From Oceaniferula spumae (GTDB taxonomy: Bacteria; Verrucomicrobiota; Verrucomicrobiia; Verrucomicrobiales; Akkermansiaceae), in assembly GCF_042849255.1 (NCBI RefSeq), contig NZ_AP026866.1, positions 3,410,001-3,474,000 of the forward strand: a stretch of 64,000 nucleotides of DNA, read 5' to 3'. The notes beneath the pieces were generated by a model. It saw only the letters and a program-made list of their open reading frames with translations. It was not told where the DNA came from and did not search any database. A program made the translations under genes and the position numbers. Of this stretch, positions 26,037-34,977 are shown one piece after another (the first letter of the stretch is position 1; each line of letters opens with the position of its first letter).

Positions 26037-28310
26037 TTACTCCAATTCCTTGGAGGTGTATGGTTGTTCTTGATCCTTGGTGGCGGCACGGGTTTTTGTG
26101 ACCGCTGCGGCGTCTACGACGGATGCTTTGTTTTCCCAACAATTGCGCACGTAGGTCATGACATCGGCGAGATCTTGGTCGGTGATAGCTGTGTTAGCGT
26201 TCAAACCAGGCATGGCCAGCGGCGGGCTGTATTTCTTACCGTTGACTTTGATAGGTCCTGTGAGTCCGTGGAGCAGGACTTTAGTAAGGCGGGTGACATC
26301 ACCGGTGACCCACTCGGATTGATCCAATGGCGGGCCGAGATTCTGGAGTCCTTCACCGTCTTCACCGTGGCAGCCGAAACAGGCGGCTTTGGTAATATAA
26401 ACTTCCTTGCCTCGCTTGAACGATGCGAGAGCTTCACCGCTGAGGTGCGATCCGTCCGGCTTCTTCACGACTCCCGATTTATGGACGGCTTGAGCCGCTG
26501 CCTTGAGAAGCCCTGCGAGTTTGCCATCTTTGATTTCGGATTTGAAATGAGCGGCGTCAGTTCCGAGGCCACTGATGAAGGTTTCTCGGATCCAAGGAGC
26601 CTTGAGGTTTTCCGAGGTAAGCTTGAGCGCTTGTTCGGCCAATCCGGCAGCTGCCATGGCGCGAATTTGTGAATGTATTGTGCGGCTGTTGTTAGACAGC
26701 TTGGCGATCACTTCCTGTAGCGCTTTGTCATTCATGCGGCGAGTGGCGATGATGTCCAACGCCGTGTTGACAAGGTCTGTGTTCTTGCTCTTGAGAGCAG
26801 GGAGCAAGGCTGCAGGTGTTAGTTTGCCAAGGCCCTCCAGCGTCCACATAGCATGGATTTGACCGAGAGGTTTGGAGCTGTCGGATGCCAGATTGGTGAG
26901 CGCATCGGCTACGCTCGGGTCTCCTGATTCGACGATAAGACGCTGTGCTGTATCACGGGTAGTGCCGTTGGCATGACTGAGAAATTCGATCAGTCTGGAC
27001 GGTGTCAATCCCTCCATGCGTGGCACAGGGGATGCAGGATTTTTACTGTAGCGAATGCGATAGATGCGTCCGGTCGATGGCTTGGGTTGGTCCAGTTTAC
27101 GGCTGGTATACTGCTTGCGCAGATAGGTGGTCATGTATGTCTTGTGCTGCAGCAGGCCGAAATACATATCGACTACCCAGAGTGTTCCATCAGGGGCGGT
27201 GTACAGATTACAGGGCAAAAACCACTCGTCCGTGCTGGCGAGGAATTCCTTATCTTTATACGGATGACTGCCAGAAGGGCGGCCCCATTGGTCTTTCTTG
27301 ATTTCGATCGCTTTGATGAGATCACCTGCGGGTTCACAGATGAAGGCCATGTTCTGAGCTTCTTTAGGGAAATTGTCACCACGATATACGAGCACCCCAC
27401 AAGCTGCAGTGGCGTTCACCAGTTTGATGTCTTTATCGAGTGTGCCTTTCATATACCCACGGTTGACACCGGGAGTCATGTGGATGGGAAACGTGCGATT
27501 ACTTCCCACACGCGTGGATGTTTGAGCTTTCGGCGTGTAGTAAGGATTTCCACGCAGGAACATTGGAGTAAATACATCACCGATGAGCAGGGTGCTGTTA
27601 TTGTTGTGGTAGAGGTGTCCGGCGTTGTCTTTGGTGATGCCCCACTGTCCCCGGTTGTTGGTTTTTTGCATCACCCACTTTCCGTTGATACGGCGATAGC
27701 GTCTGTCCGACTTGGCATTATAATACCAGTTGTCGTGACCGTAGATCAGTCCATTGGCTTTGTGCTCAGGGTTGCCGCCTTGCGCGTAGGTTGTGTCGAC
27801 TACAATAGGCTCGCCAACAGGTTTCAAGCCCTCTCGTTTGATGAAGTAGAGGGTGTCCTTGCTGGTGTAGAGGCAGCCGTCACTGGTGACCGCAACTGCG
27901 CGAGGTAGTACTAATCCGTCGAGAAACGTGGTGGTCTTGTCGATTTTACCATCGCCGTTGGTGTCTTCTAACACTCTGATGCGGCCGTTAGGCGTTTGCT
28001 CGCCGTTGCCATCCATATCGGGCATATAGCTGCGCATTTCACACGACCAAGCACGTCCGTTGGCATCAAAGGCAAGAGCGATCGATAAGTCGACATCTGT
28101 TCCGGTGGCAACCGGTTCGATGGTGAACCCTGGTGCAATTTTGAATGTCTTTAGCGCGTCTTTGAGATCGAGGTAGGGAGAGGGGGGGATCTTATTGATG
28201 TCGATGGGGTCGATCATCTTGTGCCCCTTGCGGTCACCCTCTTGTGCGAACAATGATGCTGTCGCCAATGATGCGGCGATCAGAATGTGTCCTGTCGTGT
28301 GTTTTCTCAT
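26037..28310 (-). CDS. Secreted PVC-type haem-binding dehydrogenase (beta-propeller, HEAT repeats, cytochrome c)
   Basis: The 757-residue protein has a signal peptide (MRKHTTGHIL... ending near LFAQ), an N-terminal domain of the Pirellula/Verrucomicrobium 'membrane-bound dehydrogenase' type (about residues 30-430, with VLEDTNGDGK and IGDVF segments of a propeller), HEAT-like helices (about 430-610) and a C-terminal cytochrome c domain with CFGCH and a later Met ligand candidate (LAMPGL). These architectures correspond to the TIGR02604/TIGR02603-type models. They are thought to be periplasmic sugar or alcohol oxidoreductases but lack a firm reaction. It is the last gene of the hexuronate operon, 25 bases after the DUF1080 gene. 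Confidence 0.9.
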   Translation of the reverse strand: MRKHTTGHILIAASLATASLFAQEGDRKGHKMIDPIDINKIPPSPYLDLKDALKTFKIAPGFTIEPVATGTDVDLSIALAFDANGRAWSCEMRSYMPDMDGNGEQTPNGRIRVLEDTNGDGKIDKTTTFLDGLVLPRAVAVTSDGCLYTSKDTLYFIKREGLKPVGEPIVVDTTYAQGGNPEHKANGLIYGHDNWYYNAKSDRRYRRINGKWVMQKTNNRGQWGITKDNAGHLYHNNNSTLLIGDVFTPMFLRGNPYYTPKAQTSTRVGSNRTFPIHMTPGVNRGYMKGTLDKDIKLVNATAACGVLVYRGDNFPKEAQNMAFICEPAGDLIKAIEIKKDQWGRPSGSHPYKDKEFLASTDEWFLPCNLYTAPDGTLWVVDMYFGLLQHKTYMTTYLRKQYTSRKLDQPKPSTGRIYRIRYSKNPASPVPRMEGLTPSRLIEFLSHANGTTRDTAQRLIVESGDPSVADALTNLASDSSKPLGQIHAMWTLEGLGKLTPAALLPALKSKNTDLVNTALDIIATRRMNDKALQEVIAKLSNNSRTIHSQIRAMAAAGLAEQALKLTSENLKAPWIRETFISGLGTDAAHFKSEIKDGKLAGLLKAAAQAVHKSGVVKKPDGSHLSGEALASFKRGKEVYITKAACFGCHGEDGEGLQNLGPPLDQSEWVTGDVTRLTKVLLHGLTGPIKVNGKKYSPPLAMPGLNANTAITDQDLADVMTYVRNCWENKASVVDAAAVTKTRAATKDQEQPYTSKELE

Positions 28311-28335
28311 AACCTCGATCTAACTGATGGGTGGA

Positions 28336-29049
28336 TTAAAGTTGCTTCAACTGAATGTTTCTCCAGCGAACGTTGCAGGATTTTCCACCGTGGACTTGGA
28401 GGCCGAAGAACCCCTCACGGGTATCGTGTTTCTTATCGGTATCGGTGAAGTCAACGCGCTTCTCGCCGTTGAGCCAGGTCTGGATGTGATTGCCTTTGCA
28501 ACGGATGACGATGGTGTTCCAGCCGTCCCACTTGGTGATTTTCTGTCCTTGGGCTGTGAATTCTTTACGCTTCTCGGCGTCTTCTTTGCTCGTCTTGTGA
28601 GGGTAGAGCCAGCCTCTGCGGGCCTCATCATAGAGGCCGGCGGTCCAGGCACGGTCTTTGCCATTGTCGCCTTCACACTGGTAGCCATAGACTCGGCCGT
28701 TGCCGTCCTTGGACGGCTTTTGAAGAGCCCTGAACATCAGTCCGGAGTTTCCGCTGAGGTCATCGAATTTGAATTCGAAGGTCAGCTCAAAGTCACCGTA
28801 AGTTTTTTCGGTGCGAAGGAAGGTGTTCCCTTTGACGTTTTTGCCGAATCCCACAATGCAGCCGTCCTCGACTTTATACTCGCCGGTTCCGCCGACTTTT
28901 TTCCAGCCATTGAGTGTTTTGCCATCGAATAGCGAGATGGTTTTGCTGTCTTTTGAGTCCGCCTCTTTAGTGGCTGCCGGATCAGCGGTCGCGCAGGTGA
29001 TCATACCTGCGGCTGCTACGATTGAGAATGAGATGAGTTTCATTTGCAT
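28336..29049 (-). CDS. Secreted DUF1080 protein (3-keto-disaccharide hydrolase family)
   Basis: The 237-residue protein has a signal peptide and one DUF1080 (PF06439) domain, a LamG/concanavalin-like sandwich. The family start FDGKTLNGWKK, the GDFELTFEFK strand, SGLMFR and the end VRWRNIQLK are all visible. Pfam names the family after hydrolysis of 3-keto-disaccharides, glycosides first oxidised at C3. The neighbours fit that chemistry: a Gfo/Idh/MocA oxidoreductase, a TIM-barrel isomerase-like protein and a haem dehydrogenase in the same operon. Alternatively it may only bind carbohydrate. Confidence 0.88.
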   Translation of the reverse strand: MQMKLISFSIVAAAGMITCATADPAATKEADSKDSKTISLFDGKTLNGWKKVGGTGEYKVEDGCIVGFGKNVKGNTFLRTEKTYGDFELTFEFKFDDLSGNSGLMFRALQKPSKDGNGRVYGYQCEGDNGKDRAWTAGLYDEARRGWLYPHKTSKEDAEKRKEFTAQGQKITKWDGWNTIVIRCKGNHIQTWLNGEKRVDFTDTDKKHDTREGFFGLQVHGGKSCNVRWRNIQLKQL

Positions 29050-29133
29050 GGTTGTTTATACGGTTGTTTTTTTGATGATTCTACATCGAATTGCGGATGA
29101 AGAATATACGAATCACGACAGGAGATATGGTGT

Positions 29134-29997
29134 TTACTTGGAGATGATGGCTTCGAGGGCTTTGCCATATTTGACGTAGCTATCGTAGCATTGTTGCCAG
29201 TCTGGCTTTTCTCCGTCTTGGACGTGGAAGACCGTGGCGACATGCGGTTCGATGGCGATAAACCCATCATAAGCGCTATTTTTCAAATCATCAATGATGG
29301 CTGGCACGTATGCTTGTCCTTCACCGGGAAACACATACTCGGGCTCTTCGCCGTCGTTTTTCGGATTTCTGCAGTCTTTGACATGCACGTGAATGATGTG
29401 TTCGCGCACGTCTTGATAAAACTGCCAGGCGTCCTGCCATGGCTGCGGCTCATCGTGTGAGCGATCGCGTTGGAATACTGGATTCCCGGTGTCGAATATC
29501 AGTTTCAGGCCGGGAATCTCCTCAATGAGGCGGAGTGTATGACCGCTGGAAAAACCGCCATAGTTCATACAGTTTTCATGTGCCACGGTGAGTCCTGCAT
29601 CGCTGAAGCGAGAGGTTATGGCACGCAATCGACGGAAGCGTTCCTGGGCATGTTGTTCCTCGCCCCATGGTGCCTGGGCATAGGACATGACACGCACGAT
29701 TTGGGTGCCAAGTTTCTGCATGCGGGGAATGCAGCGCTCTACCTCGTCAAGAGTCAGGGAGAAGTCGCTGTCGATGGATTTCGACCAACTGCCGATCAGC
29801 GATCCGAACTCGGCGATTTTGATACCGGCGTCTTCGAGTTGGCCATAGGCCTTATCAAACTCAGAGTCGCTGAGGTCGTGGATATTTTTACCATCGATTC
29901 CGCGCGCGGAAATGTAGTCCCAGCCGAGTTCCTTGGTGGCTTTGATCTGGGTGGCCAGATCGGGGGCCGCTTCATCGGCGAATCCTGTGAGTTTCAT
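29134..29997 (-). CDS. Sugar phosphate isomerase/epimerase-like TIM-barrel protein
   Basis: The 287-residue protein is a xylose-isomerase-like (AP endonuclease 2 family) TIM barrel without signal peptide. It shows the start FADEAAPDLATQI, the metal-site regions AHENCMNY, FDTGNP, IHVHVKDC and the final FIAIEPH. The Glu, Asp, His and Glu in these strands are the usual divalent metal ligands. Members act as isomerases, epimerases, dehydratases or, in keto-glycoside pathways, as lyases. It is too short and lacks the features of mannonate dehydratase UxuA. It lies between the Gfo/Idh/MocA gene and the DUF1080 gene, so oxidised sugars are a plausible substrate. Confidence 0.88.
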   Translation of the reverse strand: MKLTGFADEAAPDLATQIKATKELGWDYISARGIDGKNIHDLSDSEFDKAYGQLEDAGIKIAEFGSLIGSWSKSIDSDFSLTLDEVERCIPRMQKLGTQIVRVMSYAQAPWGEEQHAQERFRRLRAITSRFSDAGLTVAHENCMNYGGFSSGHTLRLIEEIPGLKLIFDTGNPVFQRDRSHDEPQPWQDAWQFYQDVREHIIHVHVKDCRNPKNDGEEPEYVFPGEGQAYVPAIIDDLKNSAYDGFIAIEPHVATVFHVQDGEKPDWQQCYDSYVKYGKALEAIISK

Positions 29998-30060
29998 GGT
30001 GTGCTATGGGGAATCGGAAGTTGGGATTAGGAAATGGGAGGGGTGCGCTGGGGCGCAGGT

Positions 30061-31104
30061 TTACAGTAGAATCTTTTTGCCATCATTTTTGGCAGACTCG
30101 TAAATTGCGGTGATCACTGCGACGGGTTTTCTGGCTTCTGCAGAAGAGGTTGTCGGCTCGCGTCCCTCGGCGATGGCTTGCACCACTTCTTCGAAGTTGC
30201 GTTGGTGCTGGTAGGTGTTGATTGCCGTCGGATCGTTGGCTCCGAGTCCGGCTTCCTGGCCCTTCATCAGCGTCTTCTTAATTTCCGCGTCTTCAGGTTT
30301 CTCTTCCATGAAGTCCCAGCTTTCGAAGGATTCATCCGCGAGAAATACGGAACCGTTTGTGCCGGAGAGTTGGACTCGGGCCGGGTGACCGTCCTTCGAC
30401 CAGCAGCAGGTGGATGCCTCGATAACTCCGCGTGCACCATTTTCAAATTCTAACAAGGCCACGCAATGGTCTTCCACTTCAATGCGTTCGTGCGCCAAAC
30501 AGACAGTATTTGCCTGTACGCTTTTCACTGGCCCAGCGAGATGGATGAGGGCGTCAACCGTGTGAATGGATTGATTCATCAGAGCGCCACCACCATCAAG
30601 TGCCCAAGTGCCACGCCAACCGGCGGAGTCATAGTAGGCCTGATCACGATACCATTTGATGTAAGCGGAGGCAGAGGCGAGGGTGCCGAAGCGGCCTTCA
30701 TCGGCTGCTTTTTTAAATGCGGTCATGCCAGGGTGAAAACGACGATTCAGCACAGCGGCCAGCGTTTTGCCATTGGCTTTGGCTGCCGCGATAAGCTGGT
30801 CGATACGATCGAGAGTGACTTCTAACGGTTTTTCCACGATGGCGTGTTTGCCAGCATTGAGAGCAGCCAGCGTGGGATCGAGATGGGCGCCGCTGGGAGT
30901 TCCTACGGTGACGATTTCCAGTTCGCTGTCCGCCAGAAATGCATCGATGTCTGTGTAAGCCTTGGCTCCGAATTCCTCGGCCAAGGCTGCAGCGCGTTCT
31001 TGGCTCCGGTCGAGCACTGAGTGCAGGCTGCCGCCTTCCATGTCGCGGATGGCCTGGGCATGAAAACGGCCGATCATTCCGGCTCCGATGATTCCAAATT
31101 TCAT
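30061..31104 (-). CDS. Gfo/Idh/MocA family NAD(P)-dependent sugar oxidoreductase
   Basis: The 347-residue protein has an N-terminal Rossmann loop GAGMIGRFHA (residues 7-16), the family motif EKPLEVT with the catalytic-site Lys, and a C-terminal alpha/beta domain with GGGALMNQSIHTVD that carries the conserved His/Asp. No signal peptide is present, so it acts in the cytoplasm. Enzymes of this family oxidise a sugar or inositol hydroxyl, often at C3 or C2. It follows the transporter gene by 22 bases and precedes the TIM-barrel gene by 63 bases. Confidence 0.92.
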   Translation of the reverse strand: MKFGIIGAGMIGRFHAQAIRDMEGGSLHSVLDRSQERAAALAEEFGAKAYTDIDAFLADSELEIVTVGTPSGAHLDPTLAALNAGKHAIVEKPLEVTLDRIDQLIAAAKANGKTLAAVLNRRFHPGMTAFKKAADEGRFGTLASASAYIKWYRDQAYYDSAGWRGTWALDGGGALMNQSIHTVDALIHLAGPVKSVQANTVCLAHERIEVEDHCVALLEFENGARGVIEASTCCWSKDGHPARVQLSGTNGSVFLADESFESWDFMEEKPEDAEIKKTLMKGQEAGLGANDPTAINTYQHQRNFEEVVQAIAEGREPTTSSAEARKPVAVITAIYESAKNDGKKILL

Positions 31105-31126
31105 AATGTGAATAGGTAGTAGGTTT

Positions 31127-32740
31127 CTAGGCTAGCTTGTTATTTTTCGCAAATCCGACAATTCCGACAACGGCTAGGATGGCGAGTGCCGCCATGCCGA
31201 TTTGGCCGGGGACACCTTTGCCGCTAAGCGCCCAGACGGAAGCAAAGCTGGCGATACCGGCCGAGATGATCATCAGAATGTTGATCAGGCCGCGCTTTTT
31301 CGGGATCTCATCACCGAGTGCGGACTTCGAGTTCATCAACAGGATGAAAGCGAGGTAGGCAATGGGGAGCAATGTGGTAGCAATCACCGAGGCAGGCACT
31401 GCCATGGCGGCCTTGGATTCACCCGACCAAAGATAGGGCGAGAACAATCCGGCGACGGCTGGCATTGCAGCCCCGATTAGGAAAACCTTGGCGCTTCCGA
31501 CTTTATTCACGGCTTCCGAGATGGCGTAGCCGTTCATCATCATGTGAACGAGCATGGTGGAAATGGCCATGGCGAGAACCCCGATGCCGAAAATGATCTG
31601 GGCATTTTTTCCCAGGAAAGGTTCGAGCGATTGAGCGAGGTTGGACGACTTCCGGTTGGATAGCATTGCCGCGAGTTGTTTCTCGGGGAGAGGAACAACG
31701 CTGCGGACGACCTCTTTTTCAGAGTCGCCGAGTTTTGCAAAGTCTTTGTTAGTCGCGCTGATGCGTTTATCTAACACCTCGTGATAAATGCCTTCCATGC
31801 CGGGAAGGGGAGCTCCATCGGCACTGATCACATCTGCATGTTTGGCGTGGAAACTGGCTGATGATGCGATGACCAAAGCCGAGGCACCGAGGATGAAGGG
31901 TATGAACAGACCGAGAACCAAGTCGAAGCGTGAGAGTTCACGGTGCGGCTTACCCCAGCCTTTTTTCTTCAGTGAGTAGGGAAGTAGGAAGGTCATGTTG
32001 ATACCCACGGCTGTTCCGAAGGCGGCGATGATTTTCGAGCGTTGTTCGGAAGTGACATACTCGGTCCAGTAGCCGGCTTGGTCACCAGTGGCCAGGATCG
32101 CATCGTTGATTTGCGATGTGGGTTTGAACAAGGCGGAGAAGTCGGGGATGAGGCCTCCGAAAAGATTACCCCAGTTGATCGCTCCCTTGAGGCCGAGAGT
32201 GACTACCACTCCCATGAAGGCGAGCACGATGATCGCGACCAGTCCCTTGAGTACATTGTCGATGATCCGTGATGCTTTTCCTTCCTTCTGTGAGATCGCA
32301 ATCAGTGACAGCGACATGATGAAAAACGAGACCGTGATAACGTATGGATTGACGTCAAAACCGAGGTTCCCTGTGATCGCGCCAGTGCCCAAGGCAAACT
32401 GGGCGGCGCAGAATACGGTATCAGCGATCACGGTGGCGATGAGCCAGCCCCATGCGAGAGCAGGGGAGATTTTTTTCTCCACCGTGCGGAACGGCCGCTC
32501 TTCTGTAGACAGGGTGACGTAGGAAATCGCCGAGAGCATAACGATACCACAGAGCATCGCCAATGGCTGCAGCCAGAGGAATTCATAACCGCCGATGACG
32601 CCGAGGTAGAGAGCTGAGACCAATGAACCTCCGCCGAGAGTGACCGCCGCCTGGATCCAGCCGGGGCCGCTCATTTTGGCATAAATGCCGAGCTTTGTTA
32701 GGAAAGAGCCGTTTTGGGCGCGTGAGAGTGAGTCAGACAT
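31127..32740 (-). CDS. Nramp-fold transporter lacking the metal-binding motifs
   Basis: The 537-residue protein has about eleven membrane segments and the general Nramp pattern: a GPGWIQAAVTLGGGS segment in helix 1, GYEFLWLQPLAML in helix 2, and the helix 6 region about 230 residues later. The metal-coordinating DPGN of helix 1 is replaced by LGGGS, and the MPH of helix 6 by NMTF. Classical Mn/Fe binding is therefore unlikely. An extra loop of about 90 residues occurs between helices 7 and 8. It lies inside the hexuronate operon, 15 bases after the oxidoreductase gene, so a uronate, its derivative or Mg are candidate substrates. Nramp-related Mg transporters and solute carriers of the same APC fold are the alternatives. 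Confidence 0.8.
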   Translation of the reverse strand: MSDSLSRAQNGSFLTKLGIYAKMSGPGWIQAAVTLGGGSLVSALYLGVIGGYEFLWLQPLAMLCGIVMLSAISYVTLSTEERPFRTVEKKISPALAWGWLIATVIADTVFCAAQFALGTGAITGNLGFDVNPYVITVSFFIMSLSLIAISQKEGKASRIIDNVLKGLVAIIVLAFMGVVVTLGLKGAINWGNLFGGLIPDFSALFKPTSQINDAILATGDQAGYWTEYVTSEQRSKIIAAFGTAVGINMTFLLPYSLKKKGWGKPHRELSRFDLVLGLFIPFILGASALVIASSASFHAKHADVISADGAPLPGMEGIYHEVLDKRISATNKDFAKLGDSEKEVVRSVVPLPEKQLAAMLSNRKSSNLAQSLEPFLGKNAQIIFGIGVLAMAISTMLVHMMMNGYAISEAVNKVGSAKVFLIGAAMPAVAGLFSPYLWSGESKAAMAVPASVIATTLLPIAYLAFILLMNSKSALGDEIPKKRGLINILMIISAGIASFASVWALSGKGVPGQIGMAALAILAVVGIVGFAKNNKLA

Positions 32741-32755
32741 AATATGATAAGTTTG

Positions 32756-33535
32756 TTAGATGCTCATGGCGTTGAATCCGCCATCGACGATCATTTCCGT
32801 TCCAGTGATGAAGCTGCCAGCTTTGGCAGACGCTAGCAAGAGAACAGCACCGATGAGTTCGTCCGGATTCCCGAAGCGAGACATCGGGGTGTTGCGTAGG
32901 ATTTCCAAGACACGTGATTCATCAAGCACCTTGCGGTTTTGTTCCGCGGGGAAAAATCCAGGCACCAGCGTGTTGACGCGGATGTCCTGATCGGCCCACT
33001 CGCGCGCGAGGTTTTTACTGAGATTGTGCACGGCGGCTTTGCTGGCAGAGTAGGTGAAGACTCGCGACAACGGATTCAGCCCGGAAATAGATCCCAGATT
33101 GATGATGGAAGCAGAGATTCCTTCCTCGATGAAATATTCGCCAAAGATTTGGCAGGCTTGTGCGGTGGCACCGAAGTTCACGTTGAAAATATTATGCATT
33201 TCCTCATCGCTGATTTCCAAGAAAGGAGTCGGGGAATTGACGCCTGCTCCGTTGATGAGGATGTCGACCTTGCCGGATTTCTCGATCACGGTTGCCAGTA
33301 GTGATTTCAGCGAGCCCTCTTCATTGAGGTCGATGGCGGCGAAGTAACCTTTGCCTCCTGCATCGGTGATGGCCTTGAGTTTGTCTTCTGCCTTGCTGGC
33401 GTCACGTCCGGCGAGGACCACTTCGACACCGGCCTTCGCCAGACCCGCCGCCATATGTCCGCAAAGTTCACCGGTGCCGCCGATGACGACAGCTACTTTG
33501 CCTTTGAGATCAAAAAGAGAATTCAGGTAGTTCAT
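32756..33535 (-). CDS. uxuB: SDR-family D-mannonate/fructuronate oxidoreductase (YjmF/UxuB-like)
   Basis: The 259-residue short-chain dehydrogenase has the cofactor loop GGTGELCG (family TGxxxGxG), the NGAGV strand, catalytic Ser in NLGSISG and YSASK (Tyr and Lys), and the end ITGTEMIVDGG. The segment VPGFFPAEQNR is what I associate with SDR-type D-mannonate oxidoreductases such as Bacillus YjmF. That enzyme reduces D-fructuronate, the product of UxaC, to D-mannonate, and uxaC lies 6 bases upstream. The substrate is inferred from this context. It has no signal peptide. The gene symbol follows the function, not the E. coli UxuB fold. Confidence 0.82.
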   Translation of the reverse strand: MNYLNSLFDLKGKVAVVIGGTGELCGHMAAGLAKAGVEVVLAGRDASKAEDKLKAITDAGGKGYFAAIDLNEEGSLKSLLATVIEKSGKVDILINGAGVNSPTPFLEISDEEMHNIFNVNFGATAQACQIFGEYFIEEGISASIINLGSISGLNPLSRVFTYSASKAAVHNLSKNLAREWADQDIRVNTLVPGFFPAEQNRKVLDESRVLEILRNTPMSRFGNPDELIGAVLLLASAKAGSFITGTEMIVDGGFNAMSI

Positions 33536-33541
33536 GATAAG

Positions 33542-34960
33542 TTAGATGGATGTTGGCCACTTGAAATACCGAGAGGCATTTTTATAGCAGATGTTTTCGA
33601 TGAGAAGGTTGAGTTGCGCTGTGTCGTCTGGGATTTCTCCGGCCTCAACAGCTTGGCCAATCATTTGGCAGAGGAGGCGACGGAAGTATTCATGGCGCAC
33701 GTAGGAGGTGAACGAGCGCGAGTCCGTCAGCATACCCACGGAGGTTCCGATGGCGCCTAGCTGTGTAAATAGTTCCAGTTGCTCGAGGATGCCTTTTTTG
33801 TGATCGAGGTGCCACCACGCAGGTCCATATTGGATTTTTCCAGGGCAGCTGTGATCTTGGAAATTTTGAAGAGCACAACAGATGGCGGCGCTTTCGTTAG
33901 GGTTTAGATTGTAAACGATCGTGCGTGGGAGTGCGGCACTCTTTTGCAGGGCTCCGAGGAAATCGACCAGTGCTTGTGTCTGTGGCCAAGCTCCCATGGT
34001 GTCGAATCCTGAGTCAGGACCGATTCGTTCAAACATCGTGCCGTTGACATTGCGCAACGGTCCCAAGTGAAGCTGCATGGTCCAGTCTTTTTCCGAGTTC
34101 CATGCGGCGACGTGACTCATTATTGCGGAGGCGAATAGTTCTTGTTCGTCTTCGGAGGCCGCAGTCCGGCCGCAAGTGGCATTGGTGAAGATGTCGTTCA
34201 GCTCCTGAACGGAAGTCTGATCGTCGTAGCCATTTGGACAGAAGGGAAGTCCGTGGTCGGAAAGACGGCAGCCGACCGTGTGGAAGTCGTCATGACGTTG
34301 TTTCAAGGCCGATATCAACCCAGGGAAATCAGAGATGGCGCTGCCGATGCAGGATTGCAGTTTCAAGATCCATTCGGAGAAAACTTCGGGCCGGTCAACC
34401 GCCATCGCCAAGTCAGGGCGGAATGTGGGGAGTGTGACAGTCGTGTTCTCATCGGACAATTTCTGGTGCGCCGAGAGATCTGCGGTCGGGTCATCCGTGG
34501 TGCAAACGAGCTTCACTTGAAATTTTTCCAAGAGTCCTCGCACACTGAGCGATTCGTCCTCGGCCAATTGTTGGTTGGCATTCTTCCAGATGTTTTTCGC
34601 CGTGTCAGATGAGAGCACAGTATAAATTCCAAACACACGCTGTAGTTCCAGATGTGCCCAGTGGTGCACCGGGTTGCCCACCGCCAATGGCATGATGGAC
34701 GCGAAGGCTTCGAATTTTTCCCACGGTGAGGCATCTCCGGTGATGTATTTCTCTTCCACTCCACATCCACGCATCAGCCGCCACTTGTAGTGATCGTGTT
34801 TCAGCCACAGCTCCCAGAGGTCTGAGAAGCGATGGTCGTCTAGGATTTCCTGTTGGTTCAGGTGCGTGTGGAAATCGATAACCGGAAGCTCCGCAGCCAC
34901 CTCATGATAGAGCGTGCGTGCGGTTTCGGTATCGAGAAAGACGTCCTTGTTGAGATACAT
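33542..34960 (-). CDS. uxaC: UxaC, glucuronate/galacturonate isomerase
   Basis: UxaC converts D-glucuronate to D-fructuronate and D-galacturonate to D-tagaturonate, the first cytoplasmic step of hexuronate use. The 472-residue length is normal. Visible signatures are DFHTHL (His31, His33), LWLKHDHYKWRLMRGCGV, GNPVHHWAHLELQR and the C-terminal GMLTDSRSFTSYVRHEYFRR. It is 6 bases before the SDR gene and 17 bases after the Ldh2-type dehydrogenase gene. UxuA, KdgK and KdgA, needed for the next steps, are not in this window. Confidence 0.95.
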   Translation of the reverse strand: MYLNKDVFLDTETARTLYHEVAAELPVIDFHTHLNQQEILDDHRFSDLWELWLKHDHYKWRLMRGCGVEEKYITGDASPWEKFEAFASIMPLAVGNPVHHWAHLELQRVFGIYTVLSSDTAKNIWKNANQQLAEDESLSVRGLLEKFQVKLVCTTDDPTADLSAHQKLSDENTTVTLPTFRPDLAMAVDRPEVFSEWILKLQSCIGSAISDFPGLISALKQRHDDFHTVGCRLSDHGLPFCPNGYDDQTSVQELNDIFTNATCGRTAASEDEQELFASAIMSHVAAWNSEKDWTMQLHLGPLRNVNGTMFERIGPDSGFDTMGAWPQTQALVDFLGALQKSAALPRTIVYNLNPNESAAICCALQNFQDHSCPGKIQYGPAWWHLDHKKGILEQLELFTQLGAIGTSVGMLTDSRSFTSYVRHEYFRRLLCQMIGQAVEAGEIPDDTAQLNLLIENICYKNASRYFKWPTSI

Positions 34961-34977
34961 GGTAGAAGTGGCGATGA

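Noticed and set aside
26973..27908. A 311-codon plus-strand frame antisense to the haem dehydrogenase
   Set aside because: The minus strand encodes a full family protein with CFGCH; the plus-strand product is rich in Val, Gly, His and Arg and has no motif, as expected for an antisense shadow.
28327..28932. A 201-codon plus-strand frame over the DUF1080 gene
   Set aside because: It is the antisense of a clear DUF1080 domain and looks like a low-complexity Val/Ala/Gly product.
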